IMG/VR virus record: IMGVR_UViG_3300010883_000062
Coordinates: 1 to 46,397 of that record
Origin: a virus
Direction: 5' to 3' (one strand)
DNA length: 46,397 nucleotides
The notes under the pieces were generated by a model, which saw only the letters and a list, made by a program, of their open reading frames with translations, made no database searches and had not been told where the DNA came from. Every line of letters begins with the position of its first letter. Positions within the stretch are counted from its first letter, which is position 1. A program made the translations under genes and the position numbers. Positions 33,621 through 40,206 of the stretch are shown here, in pieces.

Positions 33621-33935
33621 ATGAAAATTACAATTAATATTGATGAAAAATCTGTTTCTGCAAAAACTAAATTTCGTCAAGATATGGATATCAAAAAGGC
33701 CATTGAAGATTTGACAGCCGATTATATTGAAGAAGCCTTTAATCGCTGTGATGAAGGGCGCGGTCAAAAAACAAAAGTTGCTGAAATGCTTGGGTTCAAA
33801 TCATATCAAGCCTATGCATATTGGGCCAAACGTAAGGAAGAAAAAAAAGGTAAATTAACCGCGCAGTCGGTTTATGAAGCTACAGGCTTAATTCGTGCAA
33901 CCAGCGTGCAACCAGCCGACCGAATAAGTATCTGA
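33621..33935 (+). CDS. DNA-binding protein with Fis-like C-terminal HTH
   Basis: 104 aa from the ATG at 33621, with GAGG upstream (a GTG two codons earlier is possible). The segment LTADYIEEAFNRCDEGRGQKTKVAEMLGFKSYQAYAYWAKRKEE has the Fis-type pattern 'ieeAl...g.kt.aAelLG..syqal..w.kr'. It may be a nucleoid-like or transcription factor. It lies directly left of the att-like region, which raises the possibility of a role in recombination. Confidence 0.55.
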   Translation: MKITINIDEKSVSAKTKFRQDMDIKKAIEDLTADYIEEAFNRCDEGRGQKTKVAEMLGFKSYQAYAYWAKRKEEKKGKLTAQSVYEATGLIRATSVQPADRISI

Positions 33936-33975
33936 AAAATCAGTCAAGAACCCGATAAGTAGTTGTTTTTAAACT

Positions 33976-34108
33976 TTATCCACACGGACTCAAACCGCAG
34001 ACCTACTGATTTGTAATCAGTTTTTATGGTTTGATTAATTCAACAAAAGCAACCCCCAAATCATAGCATTGCTGTAAATTATATTGGGGGGCCAAATGGG
34101 GGGCCAAA
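33976..34108. other. Attachment-site-like region (tRNA anticodon-arm palindrome, DnaA box, direct repeats)
   Basis: In a 277-base gap: a perfect DnaA box TTATCCACA (33976-33984); ACTGA-TTTGTAA-TCAGT (34005-34021), equal to the anticodon arm of bacterial tRNA-Thr(UGU); on the minus strand the arm continues AGGTC and a T-arm-like TGCGG-TTTGAGT-CCGTG; and two abutting 12-mers TGGGGGGCCAAA (34085-34096, 34097-34108) like integrase arm sites. In the minus-strand reading the 7-base loop is the complement of a Thr loop, so it is not a simple tRNA 3' end. Confidence 0.4.
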
Positions 34109-34157
34109 AATAAACTAAATATGTAATTTATTGAAATTAATGCATAAATACTGAAAT

Positions 34158-34185
34158 AGTGGCGGAGCCGAATCTGCCACCTTAG
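34158..34185 (+). other. Hairpin before the 74-aa gene
   Basis: GTGGCGGA and TCTGCCAC pair with one mismatch around GCCGAA. There is no T tract. It may be an mRNA leader structure of the gene at 34213. Confidence 0.35.
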
Positions 34186-34212
34186 TATTCGGGGAAACTT
34201 TGGAGACAAAAA

Positions 34213-34437
34213 ATGAACATTAAAGAATGTATAAATCAGATGGAACTTCGTACTGGCGAAGATGGAACAATAAAACTTGCAATTAAGATTCCAAAAGGTG
34301 GATTAAAGTTCAAAAATAAAAAAGAAACTCAGTTGTATATAGAGGTGTTGGAATTACTCGGCTCTGAGATGGATTACTTAAATATTTCTGGAATTAGTAA
34401 ATTAAACATAGGCAAAAAAACAAAAAGGCTTGATTAG
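34213..34437 (+). CDS. Hypothetical 74-aa protein
   Basis: The ATG has TTTGGAG upstream. Sequence MNIKECINQMELRTGEDGTIKLAIKIP continues to a Lys-rich end (SKLNIGKKTKRLD). No family is recognised. A single gene between the att-like region and a terminator. Confidence 0.5.
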   Translation: MNIKECINQMELRTGEDGTIKLAIKIPKGGLKFKNKKETQLYIEVLELLGSEMDYLNISGISKLNIGKKTKRLD

Positions 34438-34442
34438 TTTAA

Positions 34443-34455
34443 TTACGTTTTGTAA
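34443..34455. promoter_or_regulatory. Dispersed near-palindrome TTACGTTTTGTAA
   Basis: It lies 5 bases after the stop of the 74-aa gene and before a terminator, so this copy is not obviously a promoter operator. Confidence 0.4.
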
Positions 34456-34486
34456 TATTAATACGAGAAGTCTAACGGCCTCTAAC

Positions 34487-34531
34487 TGCCCCCTCTGGCT
34501 AGGTTTCGCACTGCGATGAGGGGGCATTTTT
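34487..34531 (+). terminator. Rho-independent terminator
   Basis: TGCCCCCTC (34487-34495) pairs perfectly with GAGGGGGCA (34518-34526), then TTTTT. The loop is 22 bases. Confidence 0.75.
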
Positions 34532-34552
34532 GTGTTGGCTGTAGCAACTAAG

Positions 34553-34816
34553 TCATTCGAATAACGCTGCTTGTCTTGGGTCAGCTACGTTGGGTTCAAA
34601 TTTAATATCAATTAGCTGATAATCTTTCCCACTAGTTTTAGATTTGAAAACCTCAGAGCATGGCTTCAGTTGCTTAATTTCGTCGGGCTGTAGGATCATT
34701 TGGTCATTGCCATAGATTAAGTGCATACCACCCTTCTTGATGGCTGCAATCGCCTCATATGTACGGATAGACACATAAGAGCCTTTCCATAGCTTAGTAA
34801 CTCGTTTCTTCAACAT
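34553..34816 (-). CDS. Hypothetical 87-aa leftward protein
   Basis: The start is preceded on the minus strand by AAAGGAACCCAGACG, a one-base variant of the conserved leader, and by a perfect palindrome TTACATAATGTAA. Features: basic N-terminus (MLKKRVTKLWKGSYVSIRTYEAIAAIKKGG), then LQPDEIKQLKPCSEVF and YQLIDIKFEPNVADPRQAALFE. No family is recognised. It is the only leftward gene between 28.9 and 45.8 kb. Confidence 0.55.
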   Translation of the reverse strand: MLKKRVTKLWKGSYVSIRTYEAIAAIKKGGMHLIYGNDQMILQPDEIKQLKPCSEVFKSKTSGKDYQLIDIKFEPNVADPRQAALFE

Positions 34817-34834
34817 CGTCTGGGTTCCTTTAAA

Positions 34835-34847
34835 TTACATAATGTAA
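34835..34847. promoter_or_regulatory. Perfect palindrome TTACATAATGTAA
   Basis: It lies 19 bases upstream of the leftward gene start and close to the rightward promoter at 34899, so one bound protein could control both. Confidence 0.5.
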
Positions 34848-34898
34848 ATATTAAAACATTTAAATAAGAAAAAAAATACAAGAATGTAATAAAAAGAC

Positions 34899-34929
34899 TT
34901 GATATTATGCTTTAAGCATTTTATATAAT
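34899..34929 (+). promoter_or_regulatory. Promoter with TATGC-N5-GCAT operator
   Basis: TTGATA (34899-34904) with TATATA (17-base spacing) or TATAAT (34924-34929, 19-base spacing). TATGCTTTAAGCATT (34906-34920) is the operator copy with one mismatch. It drives the gene at 34970, whose leader carries AACCCAAAC (34948-34956). Confidence 0.65.
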
Positions 34930-34969
34930 TTATATAAACAAAATCAAAACCCAAACAAGGAACTACAAA

Positions 34970-35200
34970 ATGAAAAACGAAGCAATCAAAAATCTTCAAG
35001 ACATACGCGAGAAAATTGACACGCTCTGTAATGAAGCAAAAGAAATTGTTGATCAAAATTTTCCAGAACAATCTGGTTACTGCGATAGTTACCGCATTTT
35101 TGAAATGACGGATTCATCAAACCGATATGATACAACCGTTGCCACGTTCATTTGTGATCTGACGCAGATGTATGATGAAAAGTATTTAGAAGAGGTGTGA
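34970..35200 (+). CDS. Hypothetical 76-aa protein
   Basis: AAGGAAC precedes the ATG. The product is acidic and helical (NLQDIREKIDTLCNEAKEIVDQNFPEQS, DTTVATFICDLTQMYDEKYLEEV). No family is recognised. It is the first gene of a run of eight small genes leading to the terminase, all closely packed. Confidence 0.55.
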   Translation: MKNEAIKNLQDIREKIDTLCNEAKEIVDQNFPEQSGYCDSYRIFEMTDSSNRYDTTVATFICDLTQMYDEKYLEEV

Positions 35201-35202
35201 AA

Positions 35203-35433
35203 ATGTGGCAAACAAAAGCAACAAACCGCAAGGGCGATTTTCATATTGTTATGAGTAAATCTGGCAAAGCGGCTGACGTAGTACACGCTCAGTTGGTAGC
35301 AGAACTTGATATGAATGGTCTGTCAAAGTGGGGAACAATTCGCACATTTGATGTTAATAGATCAGATGAAGTATCTGCGCCTTTTAATCTAAACAATGTT
35401 CCAAACGAACATAATTGGATGGAGTACGTTTAA
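35203..35433 (+). CDS. Hypothetical 76-aa protein
   Basis: I chose the ATG at 35203, with GAGG 7 bases upstream. Sequence: MWQTKATNRKGDFHIVMSKSGKAADVVHAQLVAELDMNGLSKW... ending HNWMEYV. A small alpha/beta protein without a known family. It is coupled to the next gene (TAATG). Confidence 0.5.
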   Translation: MWQTKATNRKGDFHIVMSKSGKAADVVHAQLVAELDMNGLSKWGTIRTFDVNRSDEVSAPFNLNNVPNEHNWMEYV

Positions 35434-35591
35434 TGATACGCATTCTCCTTGGAATCTCAACAATCATAATATCGGCAGGGGCATCTGACATGGATGCCCA
35501 ACTGATAGACTGCATAATTCCAGCTTTTGTTGGCACGATGCTGTTTGTCTCAGGCGCGTATTCTTTAATAATGGATGAAGCTAATGATTGA
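35433..35591 (+). CDS. Small membrane protein, 52 aa
   Basis: The ATG overlaps the preceding stop and the end overlaps the next gene by 8 bases. Two hydrophobic segments (RILLGISTIIISAGA and IIPAFVGTMLFVSGAYSLI) surround a short acidic loop. No family is recognised. Tight coupling on both sides supports expression. Confidence 0.6.
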   Translation: MIRILLGISTIIISAGASDMDAQLIDCIIPAFVGTMLFVSGAYSLIMDEAND

Positions 35592-35820
35592 AGTAGTCCA
35601 CGCCAATTTCTTTATTTATCGCCACGATCACGCCCAAACATGCGGCTATTGTAATGGCGATAAGTACACCAGTTATTCTTACGATGACCCATATAATCAA
35701 TCGATTTATCGCGGTTCGCGCACTGTAAGCGCAGCCGAAATTTGTGGGCAATGTAACGGAACTGGCTCACGCACTGATAGAGAGCATGATTTTAAAGCAA
35801 TGAAAGCCGCAGGGATATAA
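35584..35820 (+). CDS. DnaJ-type zinc-finger small protein
   Basis: 78 aa from the ATG at 35584. Two CxxCxG-like motifs (TCGYCNGDKYTS and ICGQCNGTGSRTD) make a rubredoxin-like / DnaJ central-domain-like zinc site. There is no J-domain. Function unknown; protein-binding is plausible. It overlaps the membrane-protein gene. Confidence 0.6.
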   Translation: MIEVVHANFFIYRHDHAQTCGYCNGDKYTSYSYDDPYNQSIYRGSRTVSAAEICGQCNGTGSRTDREHDFKAMKAAGI

Positions 35821-35834
35821 AAGGCAAAGAAATT

Positions 35835-36101
35835 ATGACAGATAATATGGCACAAATAACGAGTTATCTTAAAGCAAGTGCCACCCTTTGTTACAATGAG
35901 GGTCAGGCAAAGAAAGATACAATCCAAGCCGCATTAGCCAAAGATTTATTTTATGCCGCCGACACAATTACAGTTTTGTCGGATCATGTCGAAACTTTGA
36001 CGCAAGTTAAAAATGACTACAAAGAAATAATAACAATTTTAGAAGATAAAATTGAGCGATTAATCCCAAAAAGAAAGGTTAAAATTAAAGAAAATGACTG
36101 A
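35835..36101 (+). CDS. Hypothetical 88-aa coiled protein
   Basis: Helical throughout, with a probable coiled coil near the C-terminus (VETLTQVKNDYKEIITILEDKIERL) and a basic tail (PKRKVKIKEND). It overlaps the next gene by 8 bases. No family is recognised. Confidence 0.5.
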   Translation: MTDNMAQITSYLKASATLCYNEGQAKKDTIQAALAKDLFYAADTITVLSDHVETLTQVKNDYKEIITILEDKIERLIPKRKVKIKEND

Positions 36102-36363
36102 TGTACGAGATGAACAAATTACTCTTTGGAAACGAACATTTCCAGAGGGTAGTCGAATATTCGAGGGCAAAGACCCTTGGATTGTATGGGGCATAGTCGA
36201 TTGCAATAAACGTGCTTCAGTCGTTATGACACGGCTGCATGATAATCAATTGAGGTCGAGGTGGTGTGATTATTTGAATCGGAAAATTAATGATAAAGAC
36301 AACAAATGGACGATGGAGCCATTTGATCCGCTGACCCTACTAAGAGGAGTTGAAGGCCAATGA
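36094..36363 (+). CDS. Hypothetical 89-aa protein
   Basis: Sequence features: EQITLWKRTFPEGSRIFEGKDPWIVWGIVDCNKRASVVMTRLHDNQLRSRWCDYLNRK. Trp-rich, no known family. It overlaps its neighbours by 8 and 4 bases. Confidence 0.5.
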   Translation: MTDVRDEQITLWKRTFPEGSRIFEGKDPWIVWGIVDCNKRASVVMTRLHDNQLRSRWCDYLNRKINDKDNKWTMEPFDPLTLLRGVEGQ

Positions 36364-36755
36364 CAGCAGATTCAAAAGTTTTAGAGGATGCCAAGCAGTG
36401 TAATGCAAGGTTAAGCAAAGACCTTCCACCTAATGTGAGTAAGTTCCGAGAAATTAAGCCCCGCACTCGTCAAATAATTGAGTTGTGCAATTCTGGTTAT
36501 ACTGTCGACCAAATCCATGAGCGAGTGCGGGGTACAAAAACAAGTATTAAAGAATGCCTAAAGCGGCATAGCCAAGACATTATTGATCGCGGCGGTGTGT
36601 TTTATAACATAAAAATAAGTGGCAAGGATTTTGATAGAATTATGAGATCGCTGGAAAGTTACAAACGAAACGTATCTATAGAAGAATATAATAAAACTGT
36701 GGCTACTCAAATGAAATTGCGACAATTTGAAAAGCAGTTTAATTTTATCGTGTGA
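36360..36755 (+). CDS. Hypothetical DNA-binding protein (HTH-like)
   Basis: 131 aa. The middle part RTRQIIELCNSGYTVDQIHERVRGTKTSIKECLKRHSQDII has the spacing of a resolvase/TerS-type HTH ('Ii.L...Gyt...Ia..l..s...V...l'). The C-terminus is basic (ESYKRNVSIEEYNKTVATQMKLRQFEKQF). Just upstream of the terminase region, it could be a late regulator. Its stop lies within the outer stem of the structured element that follows. Confidence 0.5.
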   Translation: MTADSKVLEDAKQCNARLSKDLPPNVSKFREIKPRTRQIIELCNSGYTVDQIHERVRGTKTSIKECLKRHSQDIIDRGGVFYNIKISGKDFDRIMRSLESYKRNVSIEEYNKTVATQMKLRQFEKQFNFIV

Positions 36756-36822
36756 CCCGATTTTAGTCTTAGTGGTTAATCGGATAACCAACGCGAGAGG
36801 GCTAATGTAATATCGGGCCACA
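36751..36822 (+). other. Structured element upstream of the terminase genes
   Basis: The outer arms TGTGACCCGAT (36751-36761) and ATCGGGCCACA (36812-36822) pair in 10 of 11 positions. Inside is a perfect hairpin TGGTTA-N6-TAACCA (36773-36790). It resembles a tRNA outline but has no T-arm or anticodon arm. It could be a small RNA, an mRNA processing site or a packaging signal (cos/pac), since it lies upstream of terS. Confidence 0.4.
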
Positions 36823-36875
36823 TTCTTAAAATATCACGTTAAAGAAGTAGAGCAAGCGATTATTGCTATTTTTAA

Positions 36876-36888
36876 TTACATAATGTAA
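36876..36888. promoter_or_regulatory. Perfect palindrome TTACATAATGTAA
   Basis: It is identical to 34835-34847 and lies 27 bases before the gene at 36916, which leads into terS. Confidence 0.5.
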
Positions 36889-36915
36889 TAACAAAGAAAT
36901 GGAATTTATATAAAA

Positions 36916-37149
36916 ATGGCAAAAAATAATGTAGTATCTATCGGAAAAATGCCAGTAACCAAAACGGTTTCGGGGAAAATTGTTCACGAGTTCGATACGA
37001 TGTCGTTACTAAAGTGTACGGATTGCGACGAAACAGAGTTTCAAGTTATTTTAGTAAATTCTTCAGTAGACGATGGAACAAACGGCATTTGGGCTTTGTG
37101 TAAAGGCTGCGAGACAATGAATGAAACAAGGGTTTTATATCATGCTTAA
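36916..37149 (+). CDS. Zinc-ribbon protein before terS
   Basis: 77 aa. Two CxxC pairs (LLKCTDCDETEFQVIL and WALCKGCETMNE) form a zinc ribbon. No strong ribosome binding site is seen before the ATG. It overlaps terS by 8 bases. A role in regulation or packaging is possible; none is established. Confidence 0.55.
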   Translation: MAKNNVVSIGKMPVTKTVSGKIVHEFDTMSLLKCTDCDETEFQVILVNSSVDDGTNGIWALCKGCETMNETRVLYHA

Positions 37150-37537
37150 AGATGTTGAAAAAATCCCTGCGAAACGTGGGCGTAAAAATCACGCCGTAAC
37201 AATCGAAAAACAAAATCTTGTGAAACTCTGTATGGCATCTGGTTTCAACCAAGAGGATACCGCGAAGTGTCTTACAATAGATTTAAAAACATTACGAAAA
37301 TATTATACTGACCAATTAAAGTCAGGGCGTGCTCAAGCCAATGTTCAAGTTGTTGCTTCCTTATTTAAACAGGCTTGTAAAGGTAACGTGCAAGCTGGAA
37401 TATACTGGTCAAAGGTACACATGGGCTGGCGTGACAACAGCGAAGCAGCCACAGTCATTAACATTGCTCCACAGCGCATTGAAGCACCTGTTATAGAAGG
37501 CGAAGTTATTGACCTTGATGCAATCACTAATCAGTGA
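37142..37537 (+). CDS. terS: Terminase small subunit
   Basis: 131 aa from the ATG at 37142. N-terminal basic region (KIPAKRGRKNH), an HTH (VKLCMASGFNQEDTAKCLTIDLKTLRKYYTDQLKSG), and the motif FKQACKGNVQAGIYWSKVHMGWRD, typical of phage small terminases. It binds the packaging site and delivers DNA to TerL. It overlaps terL by 20 bases. An upstream in-frame start would overlap the zinc-ribbon gene further and is not needed. Confidence 0.8.
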   Translation: MLKDVEKIPAKRGRKNHAVTIEKQNLVKLCMASGFNQEDTAKCLTIDLKTLRKYYTDQLKSGRAQANVQVVASLFKQACKGNVQAGIYWSKVHMGWRDNSEAATVINIAPQRIEAPVIEGEVIDLDAITNQ

Positions 37538-38771
37538 GGACGTTGTCCGATTATCGCGCCCACAAATGTTGGTCGCCCAATCGCGCACACGCTTTCGTGT
37601 GCTGGTCGCAGGGCGGCGAACTGGTAAGTCGTTCCTATCACGTTTTATGTTGTATCAACGCGCTAGGAGCAACGCTAACAACGTGTGCTGGTATGTTGCT
37701 CCGACATATCGAATGGCCCGACAAATTATGTGGCGAGATTTAAAATATCATGTGCCAGTACATGAAGTCCAAAAAAAAGACGAAACCGACCTCAGAATTG
37801 AGTTGGTTAATGGTTCTATTATTGCTTTGCGCGGTGCTGATAATCCCGACTCTTTGCGTGGGGTTGGTCTTGATTTTCTGGTCATTGATGAAGTCCAAGA
37901 CGTGAATCCCGAAACATGGACTGCCGTACTTAGGCCAGCAATGGCAGATCGAAGTGGGTCAAGGGCTGTATTCTGTGGAACACCAAAGGGCTACAATTGG
38001 TTTTATGATTTATATAATGGCTCTGGCGAACAAGACGATTGGGAAAGTTTTAGATTTAAAACACTTGATGGCGGCAGGGTTGCATCTTCAGAAGTCGAAG
38101 CCGCCAAGCGCAGCATGGATGAACGGCTGTTCAGACAGGAGTTTGAGGCATCATTCGAAACGCAAGGTGGGCGCGTTTATCATGCGTTTGAGAGATCGTT
38201 CAATACTGCGGAATGTGAGGACACTGGCGGCACTTTGCACATTGGCATGGATTTCAACATTAATCCTATGTCGGCGGCTATCTGCGTAGAGGCTGGAAAA
38301 GAGCTATGGGTGATTGATGAACTGTCGATTGCTGATGCGAATACGGATGTGATGGCACAAGCGTTAAAAACACGCTATAATGACAGGCACATGGTTGTCT
38401 ATCCAGACCCAAGCGGCAAGGCAAGAAAGACCAGCGCGGCGGTAGGGCAGACAGATTTCAGTATATTAGAGAGCTACGGTTTTGACGTAGTGGCAAGTAA
38501 TAAAGCCCCACCAGTTGTGGATCGCATCAACGAGGTCAACGCGATGCTCTGCAATAGTGACGGTGAACGCCGCTTATTCGTCGATCATAAATGCAAACAC
38601 CTCATTAAATCGCTTGAAGGCCTAATTTACAAAGAAGGCACAAATATGCCTGACAAGGCTTCTGGCTTGGATCACATGGCTGACGCAATGGGGTATCTCA
38701 TTCACGAAATGTATCCGATTGATAATAATCAGGCAGTCGGCCCGATGAAAATTGCAAATTACTTTGGATGA
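37518..38771 (+). CDS. terL: Terminase large subunit
   Basis: 417 aa from the ATG at 37518 (a TTG at 37509 is an alternative). Walker A AGRRTGKS at residues 31-38, Walker B FLVIDEVQD near 120, coupling motif FCGTPKG, and nuclease domain starting at GMDFNINPMSAAICV (about 242), with LFVDHKCKHLIKSLEGL and a final acidic helper in DHMADAMGYLI. It packages DNA into the prohead using ATP and cuts it. Length is normal. Confidence 0.95.
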   Translation: MQSLISEDVVRLSRPQMLVAQSRTRFRVLVAGRRTGKSFLSRFMLYQRARSNANNVCWYVAPTYRMARQIMWRDLKYHVPVHEVQKKDETDLRIELVNGSIIALRGADNPDSLRGVGLDFLVIDEVQDVNPETWTAVLRPAMADRSGSRAVFCGTPKGYNWFYDLYNGSGEQDDWESFRFKTLDGGRVASSEVEAAKRSMDERLFRQEFEASFETQGGRVYHAFERSFNTAECEDTGGTLHIGMDFNINPMSAAICVEAGKELWVIDELSIADANTDVMAQALKTRYNDRHMVVYPDPSGKARKTSAAVGQTDFSILESYGFDVVASNKAPPVVDRINEVNAMLCNSDGERRLFVDHKCKHLIKSLEGLIYKEGTNMPDKASGLDHMADAMGYLIHEMYPIDNNQAVGPMKIANYFG

Positions 38772-38779
38772 GGTGAACC

Positions 38780-40201
38780 ATGCCAGTTAATGCACAGCAT
38801 AGAGAATACGAAGAATATAAAATTCAGTGGAAGCGGATTCGTGATGCTATCGCTGGTGAGGATGCCATCAAAAAGGCAGAGATTGAACACTTGCCCCGAC
38901 CCGCAGGGCAAGACGGATACGACTATAAGCAATATTTAAAACGTGGTCTGTTTTATGGCGCGTCAGGCCGTACAGTGCAGGGGCTGGTTGGGGCCATATT
39001 TCGCAAAGACCCGATATTAAATGTTCCATCACGCATTGAGCCAATGTTGAAAAACATCACATTGACAGGCTTACCGTTTTCAAATTTAGCAAAAATGACT
39101 ATTGAAGAAATAATTTCTATGGGCCGCTGTGGTGTATTGGTTGACAGGCCAACAAGCGAAGATGGTCAAGCATATCTGCGGCTATATCCAGCCGAAAGTA
39201 TTATTAACTGGCGCACCATCAATGTTGATGGAGTGGAAAAGCTAGAACAGGTCATATTGCACGAAGAACGACAAAGGGCTGAAAGTGATGGCTTTGGCAC
39301 AGAGTTTTATAATGTCTATCGTGTTTTAAATTTAACAGATGAAGGCTACGAGGTCAGCGTTTACGAAGAGGGCGAGGATAAAAACGGTGATTTGGCGCAT
39401 ACTGAAGTGGAAAGTTTTGAGCCACGAAAGCGCGGCGAAAGGTTAGATTACATTCCCTTTATTTTCATAAGTCCAAATGATCTAACTCCACCTGTTGATA
39501 AATCGCCTATTCTTGACTTGGTAAATGTAAATTTATCTCATTACAGAACACAGGCAGATTTAGAGCAAGGCAACTATTTAACATCAAGCCCAACCCCTTA
39601 CATTGTGGGACAGAAAAACGCTGAAAATGCGGCTTGGTCAATTGGCTCTGGCACTATCTGGTTTTTAAGCGAGGGCGCGTCAACAGGAATGCTGGAATAT
39701 ACTGGTGCTGGCTTATCGTTTCTTGAAAACTCATTAGATCGCAAGCAGGGTATGATGGCTTTGCTAGGCGCAAGGTTGCTTGAGGAGTCAAAGCGCACCG
39801 CAGAGGCCGCAGAAACACTAAGAATTAGAGGTAGTGGCGAAAGCAGCATATTGTCCAGCATTGCTGACACAGCGTCTGATGGGCTTACTCAGGCGTTGAA
39901 ATGGGCGGCTGAATGGGAAGGGGTGGATGCTGAAATTAGTGTTGAACTGAATAAGGACTTTATGGATTCGAAGTTGTCACCACAGGAATTAACGGCACTT
40001 GTGCAAGCATGGCAGTCGGGCGCAATGGGTCAAGCGGATATGCTTTACAACTTGCAGCGCGGTGAAATGCTGCGACCTGATATAAACATCGAAGATTTAC
40101 AAGACGAAATCGAACAGGAAACGTCACTTGAACGTAACGAAGTCGTAGATAATGATGACGATGAAGAACTTACTGAGCCAGTAGATATTGCAGCGGAGTA
40201 A
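38780..40201 (+). CDS. Portal protein (DUF4055 type)
   Basis: 473 aa, starting 8 bases after terL with GAGGTGA upstream. The pattern EYKIQWKRIRDAIAGED, RPAGQDGYDYKQYLKRGLFYGASGRTVQGLVGAIFRK, ISMGRCGVLVDRP, YRTQADLEQGNYLTSSPTPYIVG and AEAAETLRIRGSGESSILSSIA is that of DUF4055 portal proteins. It forms the dodecameric DNA channel at the head vertex. Its acidic C-terminus (DNDDDEELTEP) is usual. The MuF gene follows after 5 bases. Confidence 0.88.
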   Translation: MPVNAQHREYEEYKIQWKRIRDAIAGEDAIKKAEIEHLPRPAGQDGYDYKQYLKRGLFYGASGRTVQGLVGAIFRKDPILNVPSRIEPMLKNITLTGLPFSNLAKMTIEEIISMGRCGVLVDRPTSEDGQAYLRLYPAESIINWRTINVDGVEKLEQVILHEERQRAESDGFGTEFYNVYRVLNLTDEGYEVSVYEEGEDKNGDLAHTEVESFEPRKRGERLDYIPFIFISPNDLTPPVDKSPILDLVNVNLSHYRTQADLEQGNYLTSSPTPYIVGQKNAENAAWSIGSGTIWFLSEGASTGMLEYTGAGLSFLENSLDRKQGMMALLGARLLEESKRTAEAAETLRIRGSGESSILSSIADTASDGLTQALKWAAEWEGVDAEISVELNKDFMDSKLSPQELTALVQAWQSGAMGQADMLYNLQRGEMLRPDINIEDLQDEIEQETSLERNEVVDNDDDEELTEPVDIAAE

Positions 40202-40206
40202 GATAA

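Noticed and set aside
33976-34022. Complete tRNA-Thr gene
   Set aside because: Only an anticodon arm and a degenerate T-arm-like stem on the opposite strand are present; no 5' acceptor or D arm.
34024-34209. Leftward frame of 61 codons in the att-like gap, possible integrase end
   Set aside because: It has no Arg-His-Arg-Tyr recombinase motifs and its composition is that of non-coding AT-rich DNA translated across the two G-rich repeats.
36751-36822. tRNA gene candidate
   Set aside because: The outer stem suggests an acceptor arm, but there is no T-loop (TTC/T-R-A), no 7-base anticodon loop at the right place and the D-loop would be too long.
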